From the NCBI RefSeq assembly GCF_010730355.1, contig NZ_AP022576.1, forward strand, positions 2,542,001-2,606,000: a stretch of DNA of 64,000 nucleotides, read 5' to 3'. A program made the translations under genes and the position numbers. Below are positions 8,389 through 17,345 of this stretch, piece after piece. The notes beneath the pieces were generated by a model, which worked only from the letters and a program-made list of their open reading frames with translations, ran no database searches and was not told the DNA's origin. The first letter of the stretch is position 1; every line of letters starts with the position of its first letter. The DNA comes from Mycobacterium florentinum (GTDB lineage Bacteria; Actinomycetota; Actinomycetes; Mycobacteriales; Mycobacteriaceae).

Positions 8389-8847
8389 ATGCATCGGTCT
8401 ATGGTCTGCGTAGCCGGCGCAATGGCTGTCGTCGCCGCGCTGTCGGGGTGTTCGAATGACAAACCCAGCACGAGTTCGTCCAATACGTCGCCCGCCGCGG
8501 GACAGGCCACGGTCTCGGTCAACCACGTAGATCAAACCGGTCTTGGCCCAATAGTGTGCGACGTGAGCGATTACAGCGCTGAGATCACAATAAAGAGGAA
8601 TGGCCACAACATGGCGCATGCCTCATTGGCCTGGAAGCAGGGCAATCCGCCGCAGCTCAAATCGGCACTCCTGCTAGGGATCCAAGGCACCTCTTTGCGG
8701 GATCCGGAACTCGGGTACGGGGATACGCCGCCCGCCGTGGCGGATCCGACGGTCAAGAAGTACGGCAACCGTTTCGTGATCAGCGCCTACGGCTGGAACC
8801 GAACTGACCAACACGCTCCTTTCGACATCGATGTGACCTGCCCATAG
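8389..8847 (+). CDS. lipoprotein, LpqH/19-kDa-antigen-like
   Basis: A 152-residue lipoprotein. The signal sequence (MHRSMVCVAGAMAVVAAL) ends in the lipobox LSGC, followed by a Ser/Thr-rich linker typical of mycobacterial lipoproteins. The mature part (VCDVSDYSAEITIK, LKSALLLGIQGTSL, VKKYGNRFVISAYG, IDVTCP) resembles the mycobacterial 19-kDa lipoprotein family. TAGGAGGGG precedes the ATG. It is the single gene behind promoter box C. Cell-envelope location is well supported; what it binds is unknown. Confidence 0.82.
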   Translation: MHRSMVCVAGAMAVVAALSGCSNDKPSTSSSNTSPAAGQATVSVNHVDQTGLGPIVCDVSDYSAEITIKRNGHNMAHASLAWKQGNPPQLKSALLLGIQGTSLRDPELGYGDTPPAVADPTVKKYGNRFVISAYGWNRTDQHAPFDIDVTCP

Positions 8848-8905
8848 TCGCCGAACCATGCCAGCACGCTCGTATGGGGGCGATTCCAATTCACGGCGGC
8901 CCGTC

Positions 8906-10492
8906 TCAAAAATGGTCGTAGTTCATCGGGGCGAGCTTGTAGCCGTGACCGGTCGTGTCGTTTGCAAATCGGGCCCAACCCCCGACGCCCGCTATCGTCC
9001 AGCCCTCAGCGTGATAGGTATAGCCTTCGGAGATCGGCTGGATGTCCGAAGACGTGTTGATGGTTATGGCATCGGTTTCGAAGAAGCTGCCCGTGGTGCT
9101 GATTGCACGCCCTGGCGCAGGATCGGTACATGTATAAGCGTTGGTGATGTGCTCACCCGGGATGCATACCTGGCAAGTGACTTGCTCTGCCGTGACCATA
9201 CAGATCGTCCCCCATTGGGTTCTGAAGTACTGATACGCGGGAGCGGACGGCGCCGAAGATGGCGCGGGTTGTGCGATTGAGGCCGAGTTCTGTGACGGCT
9301 GCATGGTTGGTTGTGAATACGGTGCAGCGGTAGGGATTTCGGATGCGCGCGGGTGGTGCGATTTTGCCAGGGCGTTGACCCCGATGACCGCTGCGATGGC
9401 GACGACCGCGACCGTGATTGCGATCCCGAGCGGGCCGCGAAACGCAGACGGAGAATCAGGGCTGGGCACGGGAGCAGGATCAGGACTTGTCGACACCGGT
9501 TTAGCTGATGGCGAGGGCGCTGGTATGGAGGGTCCGCTGGGTGCTGACGGTCGGGAACGGACGACGGGTATCGGCGGCGGATCGAGTGGGATGCTGGCCG
9601 GCGCAGGGGCTGCCCCTGTTGCTTTCCTTCGATGCTGGGCTTCTTCGATCGCATGGCCCAAGACATAGGTCCACGCTTCGGGCAGTGGGCGGCTCTGTGG
9701 CGCGTTGGTAAGCGTGTCGGTAATGATCTGCCGCAACAGATCTGGTGTGCTCGTCGGCACGTGCTGGGGGCTTTTGGTGTCGTGGTCACCGGCCAGCAGC
9801 CTCAGGGCCAGCAGGCCGAGTTTGTAGGTGTCGGAGTAGACGGTGGCCAGCTCCTCGCCGGGGGTTGTGTCCCAGCCGGGTGTTTCGACTTGGCGCAGGG
9901 CCGAGACACCGTTGATCCGCATGGCATCGCAGTCGATGAAGTAGACGGCTTCGTGTGGTGTCAGGGAAAACAGCAGGTTTTTAGGTGAGATATCGCCGAC
10001 ACAGACGCCGTGCCTGTGCACGAATGCAAGCCCTGAGGCCACCTCGCGCAGCAACGTATAACGTTGCGCATCATCAATTTCGATACCACGGGCCGCTAAG
10101 ACCGACGAGTGATTGAGCAGGTGCTGGAATTCGGCGGTGGTTGACGACATCCCTTTAACGGTTGTCAGTGGGATGAAGAACCGCTCGGGGATCGCGGGCA
10201 TCACGAATCCCGTTGACTTGCCTGCATCTTCGACCAGGGCGCAGGGCCAGGCAGCAATCGAGATAAGCCGTTCGGCCTGGGCATAAGACAGCGACTGTTC
10301 GACCAGGGCGGGCATCGCAGATAGTGCAGTGAAATCGATTTCGGCCAGAATCTGGGGTTTGTATTCCTTGTAGACCATCGACGCGGCGAACTTGGTCTTA
10401 ACGTTGGGTGCGCGATAAACCACGCCTTGGCCGCCCTGCCCGATCTTGGTCAGCGCACCCAGTCTGTCGCGTTGGATCACTTGCGCTGCCAT
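8906..10492 (-). CDS. membrane atypical Ser/Thr kinase (YegI-like) with extracytoplasmic sensor 1
   Basis: A 528-residue protein. Kinase domain about residues 10-290: glycine loop IGQGGQGVVYRAP, lysine in SMVYKEYK, catalytic loop GVCVGDISPKNLLF (HRD histidine replaced, D, K and N kept) and a DFG equivalent in FIDCDAMRI. The GD-x-x-x-x-N and IDCD pattern is that of E. coli YegI and kinases of TerY/PP2C systems. A proline-rich linker, one TM helix (LGIAITVAVVAIAAVIGVNA, about 355-375) and a roughly 110-residue cysteine-bearing extracytoplasmic domain follow. The sensor is unrelated to those of the three sister kinases. No CAAG box was found upstream. Confidence 0.85.
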   Translation of the reverse strand: MAAQVIQRDRLGALTKIGQGGQGVVYRAPNVKTKFAASMVYKEYKPQILAEIDFTALSAMPALVEQSLSYAQAERLISIAAWPCALVEDAGKSTGFVMPAIPERFFIPLTTVKGMSSTTAEFQHLLNHSSVLAARGIEIDDAQRYTLLREVASGLAFVHRHGVCVGDISPKNLLFSLTPHEAVYFIDCDAMRINGVSALRQVETPGWDTTPGEELATVYSDTYKLGLLALRLLAGDHDTKSPQHVPTSTPDLLRQIITDTLTNAPQSRPLPEAWTYVLGHAIEEAQHRRKATGAAPAPASIPLDPPPIPVVRSRPSAPSGPSIPAPSPSAKPVSTSPDPAPVPSPDSPSAFRGPLGIAITVAVVAIAAVIGVNALAKSHHPRASEIPTAAPYSQPTMQPSQNSASIAQPAPSSAPSAPAYQYFRTQWGTICMVTAEQVTCQVCIPGEHITNAYTCTDPAPGRAISTTGSFFETDAITINTSSDIQPISEGYTYHAEGWTIAGVGGWARFANDTTGHGYKLAPMNYDHF

Positions 10493-10949
10493 GGCAGACC
10501 TTCCGCCTCACGAGCCCGGCCGAGCCTTCATCACGTCGTGCGTCGTCATCTTCTTTCTTCCTCGCGCAGATGTCCAGGATCGGCAGCTGCCGAACGGAGC
10601 ACGACCCAAGTTCCGTGCGGCCGCTGCGGTGGAGTCGGGGTTAGCGATGACGTCACGAAGTCATATTCGCGTAAGCCACACGGCCGCGCCGGCTATGTGG
10701 GCTGAATGGCTCGAAATGTTGGAAGACGTCCATCCGGTCAATACTTTTGGCATTATCGACACACGCTCGGGATGTCGCGCGAAGAACAACGCCCTAGCTA
10801 GGAGGCAGGCATCTCCCCATGACACCACAGCAGTATCGATCACCGCGGTTAGCGTGGCTGCGCCCATCTCGAAGGTGTCGACCCACACCTGCTGCACCTA
10901 ATCGAGCATTCCTTCTCGGAATGATGGCTAACCCCGCATGACAATTCGG
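10493..10949. other. intergenic region without a supported gene
   Basis: Between the kinase start and promoter box D I see no convincing gene. A minus-strand ORF at 10661-10897 lacks a ribosome binding site and a recognisable product. One perfect hairpin with 6-bp stem (CATTCC, GGAATG) and 5-nt loop lies at 10907-10923, possibly an operator or weak terminator. Confidence 0.4.
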
Positions 10950-10980
10950 CAAGAATCTTTCAAGCTGATAGCCGGAACAT
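10950..10980 (+). promoter_or_regulatory. SARP-type promoter box D (CAAG-N7-CAAG-N10-GAACAT)
   Basis: Plus-strand CAAGAATCTTTCAAG, 10 bp, then GAACAT. It is 56 bp upstream of the DUF2510 gene at 11036. Confidence 0.75.
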
Positions 10981-11035
10981 TTCTGTGACTGGTCTCAACC
11001 CATGACCCCGGATTGTCCGGAGAAAGACAACGAAC

Positions 11036-11713
11036 ATGACGACACCCGCCCAGCCCGGCTGGTACGACGACCCAGAGAACTCGAACGCGCAACGCTATTG
11101 GGACGGTCAGAACTGGACACCGCACCGTCAGCGAAAGAACACGGCTCCGACGACGCCCGACCCCGCGCCGTCGGCACCGCCCGTGCTCCCACCGCCGCCG
11201 GCGGCCACCGGGATACCGCCTTCGGACGGGCTGGGATCTTTCGTAGACAAGGGTCGATCCCACCCATCTCGCCAAAACAAAATCGCCATCGCAGGTGTCG
11301 GGCTAGTCGCTATCTTGATTGTGTTCGCGGTGGGTGTGTTCCTGTTTGGCGGTAATGGAGGAGCCGGCGACTCGACGGCTGCGGTGGACAAGTCGTCGAA
11401 GTCGTACCAGATGGGGCTGGCGACCGGCACCAACGGTCAGGCCGAGATCGCTGCTTACGGTGGGTTCGATATCCTCACCCACTCGTACAAGAAGCTCTCA
11501 CCTCACGATGCGTGCGAGGGCCAGTGGGACATCGACAATGGCGCAGCACCTGACCTGAAGCTGTCCAAGACGGACTACATGGCGGGATGCTTGTACGGGA
11601 TCGACCACAACGCCAACTCGACCAACGCCAGCCACGCACCTACGGCTACGGTGGTGCCCCCGTCGAGGAAGGGACCCAACGGCTCCACAATCCCGAATCG
11701 GCCGGGTTCATAA
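11036..11713 (+). CDS. DUF2510 membrane protein with secreted cysteine-containing tail
   Basis: A 225-residue protein. Residues 5-33 are a DUF2510 module (PGWYDDPENSNAQRYWDGQ, then WTPHRQRK), a short cytoplasmic domain seen at the N-terminus of many actinobacterial membrane proteins. A proline-rich linker, a TM helix near residues 80-105 (IAIAGVGLVAILIVFAVGVFLF) and an external domain with two cysteines (HDACEGQW, YMAGCLYG) follow. The external part resembles the small lipoprotein at 33627-33884 (S-Y-x-x-G, C, W, GC pattern). First gene behind promoter box D. Function unknown; a role as a membrane adaptor is inference. Confidence 0.75.
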   Translation: MTTPAQPGWYDDPENSNAQRYWDGQNWTPHRQRKNTAPTTPDPAPSAPPVLPPPPAATGIPPSDGLGSFVDKGRSHPSRQNKIAIAGVGLVAILIVFAVGVFLFGGNGGAGDSTAAVDKSSKSYQMGLATGTNGQAEIAAYGGFDILTHSYKKLSPHDACEGQWDIDNGAAPDLKLSKTDYMAGCLYGIDHNANSTNASHAPTATVVPPSRKGPNGSTIPNRPGS

Positions 11714-11742
11714 CCGCTCGCTACCGTAAATCGGTTCACGAA

Positions 11743-11895
11743 ATGACTACCGCGCAAAGGTGGTTGCTGGCCGCCCTAGGGGCAGCAGTTGGCCTCGCGG
11801 CGGCGTGGGCTATCGCTCATTATTTCGGTCCGCATTACCTATGGGTTGGCACCCTTCTGTTCCTGCTGTGGGGTTGGATACGGAACAGCCGTTGA
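11743..11895 (+). CDS. 50-residue membrane peptide
   Basis: ATG at 11743 opens MTTAQRWLLAALGAAVGLAAA with two hydrophobic helices ending in WIRNSR. It follows the DUF2510 gene by 29 bp on the same strand, so it probably shares the transcript from box D. Its small size means codon-level support is weak. Confidence 0.45.
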   Translation: MTTAQRWLLAALGAAVGLAAAWAIAHYFGPHYLWVGTLLFLLWGWIRNSR

Positions 11896-12017
11896 ATGAG
11901 ATGGTTAGAATTTGGCACGGGAAGTGCCGGGCCATCTCGCGCTCTATCGGCGACTCGGAGCTCGTCCGCCGACTCATCGACTGATTAAGCCGACGGCTAT
12001 TGTTTGGCATCCCACCA

Positions 12018-12431
12018 CTACCGCAGCTTTTGCACGCTATTGATGGTGAATCCGAATTGGGTAAGTGGTTGCAGCTCTACCGGCGCACCCCGGACTGCCA
12101 ACACCATAACCGTGCCGTCAGACTCGATAGCTGATGCGTAGTAATTTTCTCGAGTCAGCACTAAATCGTTGCGCATTTTGTAGTCGGAGTCATACTGGCC
12201 GATGGATATGTAGTCCATTCCGCTCTTGGCTCGACACATCCCCTTGCCTGTCGCGGCAGGCAGAGTGCCGCGGCCATCGATGAAGGTTCCCAGCTGGCAG
12301 ACGGCATCTATCCAGTCCTCTTGGCCGCCGTACACGGTCCCGGGCGTGGGCCCGGGAGCGGTGCCAGATGACGAGCGGGAGTCGCCTGCCTCCGCAGCAG
12401 CCGCGCCTGCTCGTCTCGGCGCCTGCGACAT
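12018..12431 (-). CDS. hypothetical protein, possibly a detached sensor domain
   Basis: A 137-residue protein from ATG 12431. The first 30 residues are low-complexity (A, G, S, P-rich, ending SGTAPGPTPG), followed by a globular part with two cysteines (DWIDAVCQLGTFIDG, GKGMCRAKSG) and a QLQPL-type C-terminus. The linker-plus-domain look matches the extracytoplasmic halves of the island kinases, but there is no TM helix or signal peptide in frame. It begins 18 bp after the stop of the lipoprotein gene and is likely the last gene of the box E operon. It may be a truncated relic. Confidence 0.55.
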   Translation of the reverse strand: MSQAPRRAGAAAAEAGDSRSSSGTAPGPTPGTVYGGQEDWIDAVCQLGTFIDGRGTLPAATGKGMCRAKSGMDYISIGQYDSDYKMRNDLVLTRENYYASAIESDGTVMVLAVRGAPVELQPLTQFGFTINSVQKLR

Positions 12432-12449
12432 TCGGCATCTGCGGCCGCA

Positions 12450-13703
12450 CTACGCCGTCGGGTAGAGGATGGCGCGTTCCAAGCTGCCGTCGCCGGGTGG
12501 GCCGGGCAGCACGGTGGCGGAGTTGGCCGCCGGGTCATAGACCCGCAGCACTGCGTTGTGCGAGCCGCAGTTCCCGCTGGTCCTGAGCAGCAACTTGTCG
12601 CCCGTGACACCGACCACGCGCACGGTCCTACCGCTGTCCACGCCGGGAACGGTGACCTGCGTGGTCGTCATGTCGGCGTTGAGGCGAAACAGCAACCCAT
12701 CGCCACCGCACCCTGGCACGTTCTCCAGGAACGTGCCGCTCGGGACCCGAAAGGCGTTCTGGTATCCGATTTGCCCGTCGTCGACCGGTGTCAGCGCGGT
12801 CGGGGCCCCGCCATCCAGCGGGACCTGCCAGAGCTGGGCTCCATCGGCGACACCGGGGGGGACCACACAGGCGGCGAGGACCACCGAAGGGGTCCACCAC
12901 CGGACGGGTCTGCAGGAGGCACGCGGCGCCGGCATCGGCAGCTGCCGAGTGATCACTCCGTCGTTGCCCATCACCACCATGCCGTTGTCAGTGCCCAGGA
13001 CCAGCTGGTCGCCGTCGGGTGTCTGCAGGTAGCCGCCGTCGAATTTGCCGGCTCCCCCCAGCCGATCGGTGGAAAAGGCCAACTGCTTGTCGCCGCGCAG
13101 ATCAATCCGCTCCAGAGTGGATTTGTATGTCTTGTAATCGCCACTGGAGGTGTCGAAGTCCGACACGAGGATGGCCTGACCGGTCGGGCGGCTGTAGGCG
13201 CCCAGGGCGCTGCCCTGGGAGGCGATCGTGAAGCTTTGCTTGGTGCCGGTCGCCAGGTCGACGTCGGTCATCGTGATGTGTCCCCCGGCGGCGAAGCGGT
13301 CCTCTAACAGAGCGTGCCTGCCGTCGCCCGACCAGTCGGCCAGGTCGCGCGGATTGCCGGCACCACCGGGTTCCGTCGCTGGCGAGGGCGGAATGGTAGT
13401 GATGGCGTAGCGGCCGCCCGCGGGGTCGAACAAGTAAAGCGTGAGCGGCTGCGTCGGCGGTCGCGGCGCGGACGTGGGGGGGTTCTGCGAAGCCGCCTGC
13501 GGCGCACTCCAGGTGGCCAGGATCCAACCCGGCCCGACCTGATTCCACGGAATTTGGCTGGCCAGTAGCTCCTCGCCGGGAGCGGCTAACCGCGCGCTCG
13601 AGTTCGCGGAGGCGCCCGTGCTTTTCGACGGGCCCGAACACGCCACCAGAGTGGCCGCGCTGAGGATCATCAGGGCGCCGACGAGCCCCCGCATCGACCT
13701 CAT
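12450..13703 (-). CDS. lipoprotein with predicted beta-propeller
   Basis: A 417-residue lipoprotein: signal sequence MRSMRGLVGALMILSAATL with lipobox VACS, then a long domain with recurring strand-turn units such as LADWSGDGRHALLEDRF, MTDVDLATGTKQSF, LERIDLRGDKQLAF and LQTPDGDQLVLGTDNG, as in TolB/WD40-like propellers. It would sit on the outer face of the plasma membrane. Its ATG overlaps the stop of a 30-codon upstream ORF (ATGA, 13700-13703). It lies behind promoter box E and before the gene at 12018. A sensor or scaffold role beside the NHL proteins is inference. Confidence 0.75.
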   Translation of the reverse strand: MRSMRGLVGALMILSAATLVACSGPSKSTGASANSSARLAAPGEELLASQIPWNQVGPGWILATWSAPQAASQNPPTSAPRPPTQPLTLYLFDPAGGRYAITTIPPSPATEPGGAGNPRDLADWSGDGRHALLEDRFAAGGHITMTDVDLATGTKQSFTIASQGSALGAYSRPTGQAILVSDFDTSSGDYKTYKSTLERIDLRGDKQLAFSTDRLGGAGKFDGGYLQTPDGDQLVLGTDNGMVVMGNDGVITRQLPMPAPRASCRPVRWWTPSVVLAACVVPPGVADGAQLWQVPLDGGAPTALTPVDDGQIGYQNAFRVPSGTFLENVPGCGGDGLLFRLNADMTTTQVTVPGVDSGRTVRVVGVTGDKLLLRTSGNCGSHNAVLRVYDPAANSATVLPGPPGDGSLERAILYPTA

Positions 13704-13792
13704 CGGTCCGTTGCCAACGGGCGAACTAAAGACGGATCACTTTCAGGGTCGTAGCGCCTCATCGACGGCTGGCCGCGCCAAACTTTGCTCAT
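13700..13792 (-). CDS. 30-residue upstream ORF, translationally coupled to the lipoprotein
   Basis: ATG at 13792 is preceded by GAAAGGA and opens MSKVWRGQPSMRRYDPESD, ending PLATDR. Its TGA overlaps the lipoprotein ATG as ATGA. The good ribosome binding site and exact overlap suggest a coupled leader peptide within the box E transcript. Function unknown. Confidence 0.5.
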   Translation of the reverse strand: MSKVWRGQPSMRRYDPESDPSLVRPLATDR

Positions 13793-13877
13793 GGCTGATT
13801 CCTTTCGAGGAACATGTTCGTGGGCCAGTGGTAACTTCGACCGATCGCGACACCGGCAGCCGTGGCCGACTATGTCA

Positions 13878-13908
13878 AGGCTGCAGCGGACGTCTTGCAG
13901 CATTCTTG
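13878..13908 (-). promoter_or_regulatory. SARP-type promoter box E (CAAG-N7-CAAG-N10-CAGCCT)
   Basis: Minus-strand CAAGAATGCTGCAAG, 10 bp, CAGCCT. It reads into the upstream ORF at 13792 and the propeller lipoprotein. Confidence 0.75.
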
Positions 13909-13978
13909 AAAGGTACCCACGTCCACGCATGGTTCGGATTCCGTTATCTCGTAGGTGCTTTGGCTGCGATCTGAGCCT

Positions 13979-15001
13979 TCACCCGCCCGCCAGTTTCCAG
14001 ACCCGATGGTGCTCGTCGCCGGAACATATATGGCAGTCCTCATTCATGCTGACGTAGACGGCGCCCGCGCCGTCCGCCGCCACACCATAGGGGCTGTAGA
14101 CATCATGAGTTGGCAGTACGGTCGGGGTTGCCGAGCCTGACGGCAGTTCCATCACCCCGAGGCCCCAACTGCCATAACCCGTGACGTAGAGGTTTCCGGC
14201 AGCGTCTACCGCGACACCGGACGGGGTTTGGACAATGCCCGTAAGTGGCAGCGTCGTTGGAGTACTGGAGCCCGCGGCCAGTTTCAGCAGCGATCCGCCA
14301 GCGCTGACGACATAGACATCGCCCGCGCCGTCCACTGCCACTTCGGCCCTGCCATGGAGGGGTCCGAACGGCAGGACGCTCTGAGCGTTGGAGCCCGCCG
14401 TGAGCATTCGGACTCCGGTGTTGGAATCATCGACCCAGCAGCTGACGTAGAGGTTGCCGGCCGCATCGACCGCCACCCCGGACGGGCTTCTAAGGTCGGT
14501 GAACGGCAGCACGGTCTGGCTGCCAGACGCAGCCGCCAGCTTCACTACTCGAGAATTGGACCCATCGACGACGTAGACATTGCCCGCGGAGTCCACCGCC
14601 ACGCCGTCGGGATAGTTAAGGCCGTTGAACGGCAACACCTTTGGTGTCGTCGCGCCCGACGTCAGCTTAAGTACCCGATTGTTGGCGCCGTCGGTGACGT
14701 AGACGTTGCCCGCGGAGTCCACCGCTACCCCGAGGGGGGCCACCCCGGTGAAAGGCAGCAGGGTCTGCGTCCGAGGGGCTGCGGTTTGCACCGCAGCCGC
14801 GGCGGTTGGCGGGGTCTGCGGCGAGGGGGTTGCGGAATGCGTGGTTGGCGCCAAAGGCGGTCTGGATTCCGTGGATCGTTGAGGCCAAAGGAGATAACCA
14901 ATGAATCCGACAATGGCCACGAACCCGACCACCGCGGCGATCAACGCAAACTTCATCGCAAACGTGGACTTCGAACGGTCGACCGGTTCTGGAGTCGTCA
15001 T
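13979..15001 (-). CDS. membrane-anchored NHL-repeat beta-propeller
   Basis: A 340-residue protein with a short cytoplasmic start, one TM helix near residues 15-38 (ALIAAVVGFVAIVGFIGYLLW), a Ser/Thr/Pro linker and then six NHL-type repeats. Each carries a strand pair like GVAVDSAGNVYVTDGANNRV and LKLxxGxxxxxxLPFxGL. The same repeat forms the extracellular sensor of PknD-type kinases and of the kinase at 31699-33603, so this looks like a kinase sensor without a kinase. Single gene behind promoter box F. Ligand unknown. Confidence 0.85.
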   Translation of the reverse strand: MTTPEPVDRSKSTFAMKFALIAAVVGFVAIVGFIGYLLWPQRSTESRPPLAPTTHSATPSPQTPPTAAAAVQTAAPRTQTLLPFTGVAPLGVAVDSAGNVYVTDGANNRVLKLTSGATTPKVLPFNGLNYPDGVAVDSAGNVYVVDGSNSRVVKLAAASGSQTVLPFTDLRSPSGVAVDAAGNLYVSCWVDDSNTGVRMLTAGSNAQSVLPFGPLHGRAEVAVDGAGDVYVVSAGGSLLKLAAGSSTPTTLPLTGIVQTPSGVAVDAAGNLYVTGYGSWGLGVMELPSGSATPTVLPTHDVYSPYGVAADGAGAVYVSMNEDCHICSGDEHHRVWKLAGG

Positions 15002-15087
15002 CTCCTTGCTCCCTCGGAGAAGATTGCCGGGGTCGGGGTCCGCGGTGTCATCCCGATCGGCTCGCTAATCCCGGTCGTCTCATGGCA

Positions 15088-15118
15088 ACGCTGACGCAAA
15101 CACCTTGAAAGATTCTTG
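15088..15118 (-). promoter_or_regulatory. SARP-type promoter box F (CAAG-N7-CAAG-N10-CAGCGT)
   Basis: Minus-strand CAAGAATCTTTCAAG, 10 bp, CAGCGT; 87 bp upstream of the NHL protein start at 15001. Confidence 0.75.
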
Positions 15119-15365
15119 TCGCGCCATGCTCGACAGTGTTCAAATGCGTGCCCTGCACTCAAGCCTCCATAAACGAAAGCGCCCGACGCTGCAAGCACGA
15201 TACTTGAGATATCGGCCAAGCGCATTGCTTTACATCACCCGCAACCGCGACTCCAATAAGCCCTCCAATGCGTCCACTGAACTACAGCATCCTGAGGAGA
15301 TAGTCGCGGATTCCGCGCGCACACCGACTGCGATAAATCACACGCAGTCCGGGCGATGAGCCCCG

Positions 15366-15396
15366 CAAGAATCTCACAAGACGTCGGCTCGATCCT
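15366..15396 (+). promoter_or_regulatory. SARP-type promoter box G (CAAG-N7-CAAG-N10-GATCCT)
   Basis: Plus-strand CAAGAATCTCACAAG, 10 bp, GATCCT; upstream of the protease gene at 15474. Confidence 0.72.
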
Positions 15397-15473
15397 CATG
15401 GCACCGGCCGCAATGGCTCCGATTAGGCAATCGGTGCAAAGCCCACGCATTGTCCGGGGGAAGGAATCCGACA

Positions 15474-16235
15474 ATGAATCAGCGCTCACAGCAACGGCCC
15501 AAAAGCCGCAACAGTCGGGACTTCCCGTGGATGACAACACGCGGACTGTTGGGAACGCTCAGCGCGGTCGTCGCTTTGCCACACCTCGTGGCGTTGGCCA
15601 TCGCCCCGCCCGCCGCGGCAAACGTCGACCTGGCCGTGGGAATGCCGATCAACATCGGCCACCATGGCTGCTCGCTTGGTTTCTTCGGGTTCAACGCTCG
15701 ACAGGACCGACTGGCGGTGACCGCGGGGCATTGTTCGGACTCAGTGCCCGACGAGCCGGTCTACGCCGACAATGGCGTCAGGATTGGGCATGTCGTCGCC
15801 TGGAAGCAAGACGCCCAGGAGGGCGCGTCGGGCAAGCTGACCGGTGCACGCGGATACACGGTCGTCCTTGTGTACAAACGGTTTTCGCTCGAACCTTTCT
15901 TCACCGGCGTCAGCTCCTCAGTCAACGACGGTGATTCCATCTCCAAGTTCGGTCAACGCACGGGCAAGACCAACGGTGTTGTGAAGAGCTTTCGCTACGA
16001 TCCCAAACGGCCTGATATGGCTTTGCTTTCGTCGAACATGGTGCAGCTACCCGGCGACTCCGGTTGCCCGTGGTACACCAGCGAAGACAGGCTCGTCGGG
16101 ATCGGATCGAGTAGTGATCAGGAATGGGCGGGGGGTGACGCCGGCAGTCAAGCCCAGCCGATCCAAGCACTGCTGGACATGATCCGGGCCAACGGCGGCA
16201 TTTGGGGCGAGGACTTCAAGGTTTGGACGCAGTAG
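15474..16235 (+). CDS. secreted trypsin-like serine protease
   Basis: A 253-residue protein from ATG 15474 with a purine-rich ribosome binding site (GGGGGAAGGA). The N-terminus is basic, then a hydrophobic signal segment (LLGTLSAVVALPHLVALAI) with an A-x-A-like end. The mature part has the chymotrypsin-fold histidine motif LAVTAGHCSD and the serine motif PGDSGCPW; the aspartate lies in between but I cannot place it with certainty. It resembles bacterial trypsin-like peptidases of the streptogrisin/S1 group. It is the only gene behind promoter box G, so protease release may be an output of the island. Confidence 0.8.
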   Translation: MNQRSQQRPKSRNSRDFPWMTTRGLLGTLSAVVALPHLVALAIAPPAAANVDLAVGMPINIGHHGCSLGFFGFNARQDRLAVTAGHCSDSVPDEPVYADNGVRIGHVVAWKQDAQEGASGKLTGARGYTVVLVYKRFSLEPFFTGVSSSVNDGDSISKFGQRTGKTNGVVKSFRYDPKRPDMALLSSNMVQLPGDSGCPWYTSEDRLVGIGSSSDQEWAGGDAGSQAQPIQALLDMIRANGGIWGEDFKVWTQ

Positions 16236-16283
16236 GGCAAACCGTTACGTCAAAGGGCCGAACTCGCCGCGATTTTCGCAAAA

Positions 16284-17345
16284 TCACTGTGCCACAAAGG
16301 ATTTCTCCAGTTTCAATACCCTGTTGTTGCCAGTGTCGACTACGTACAGGTTGCCCTGGGTGTCCAACGCGATACCGCGCGGATTGTTGAGGCCGGCGAA
16401 AGGCAGGATGGACTGGCTGACCATCTTTGTGTTGGGGTCGGTCTTAAATTTCAGCACCCGGTTGTTACCGCTGTCGGTGACGTAGACAGTGCCCACCGCG
16501 TTTTGATCCGCCGCCACACCGTGCGGGCTGTTAAGGCCGGAGAACGACAGCACAGTCTGCTGCTGGTTGCCGTTGCTCTGCGCCGACACATTCACCACCC
16601 GATTGTTGCCGGTATCGGCAACGTAGACGTCGAAGAACCCCCTATTCACGACCGAAACACCATCCGGGCTGCTTAGGCCGTTGAAGGGCACCACGGAGGG
16701 GACGTTGGTCCCGGTACGCCATGTCAGTACCCGATTGTTACCGCTGTCGACGATGAAATAGCTGCCCGAATAAATCAGGGCGCCCTGCGGGGACTGGAGA
16801 CCGGTAAATGGCCCGAGCCACTCGGTGTTGTTCGAAGAGGACTGCCACGGCGGGGTAGGCGTGGACTGGGGGGCCCTATCCCATAACATCCGGTCGTTGT
16901 TGGCGTCGGAGACGAAAAGGTCGCCGTAGTTCTGCGCCGAAATACCGACAGGATTGTTAAGCCCCGTAAACGGCGGCACGGACTGGGTGGGCGAGTTCGG
17001 CGCCAATCTCACCACCCGGTTGTTGCCACTGTCGGTCACGTAGACGGCACCGTTGACGTCGACCGCGACACCCGCGGGACGATCGAGGCCGGTGAAGGGC
17101 ATTACTATGGCCGATCCAGCGGCTGTAGAGGACTGCGAGGGTTGCACCGAACTCGGAGTTCCACTTGTCGCCGCTGTCGCGGGCGAATTCGATGTGGCGC
17201 TACTTCCGGGATTAGTCGCCGAGGTGCCGCCACCGGGAGTAGTGGTGCCCTTATTTCCGCAGGCCGCCGTCATCGCACCCAACAAAATGACCGCGACGGC
17301 CGCCGTGACACCTACCGAACGACGCGCGCAACGAGGAAAGTTCAT
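16284..17345 (-). CDS. NHL-repeat beta-propeller lipoprotein
   Basis: A 353-residue protein from ATG 17345. The signal sequence ends in a lipobox (GAMTAAC), then a long Gly/Ser/Thr/Ala linker and six or more NHL repeats such as GVAVDVNGAVYVTDSGNNRV and GIALDTQGNLYVVDTGNNRV, with LPFxGLNNPxG turns. It is a lipid-anchored counterpart of the TM-anchored propeller at 13979-15001 and of the PknD-like sensor. No clear CAAG box lies upstream. It is convergent with the protease gene, 48 bp apart. Confidence 0.85.
   Translation of the reverse strand: MNFPRCARRSVGVTAAVAVILLGAMTAACGNKGTTTPGGGTSATNPGSSATSNSPATAATSGTPSSVQPSQSSTAAGSAIVMPFTGLDRPAGVAVDVNGAVYVTDSGNNRVVRLAPNSPTQSVPPFTGLNNPVGISAQNYGDLFVSDANNDRMLWDRAPQSTPTPPWQSSSNNTEWLGPFTGLQSPQGALIYSGSYFIVDSGNNRVLTWRTGTNVPSVVPFNGLSSPDGVSVVNRGFFDVYVADTGNNRVVNVSAQSNGNQQQTVLSFSGLNSPHGVAADQNAVGTVYVTDSGNNRVLKFKTDPNTKMVSQSILPFAGLNNPRGIALDTQGNLYVVDTGNNRVLKLEKSFVAQ

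Noticed and set aside
10661..10897. 78-codon minus-strand ORF
   Set aside because: No ribosome binding site, no recognisable domain, and no CAAG box facing it.
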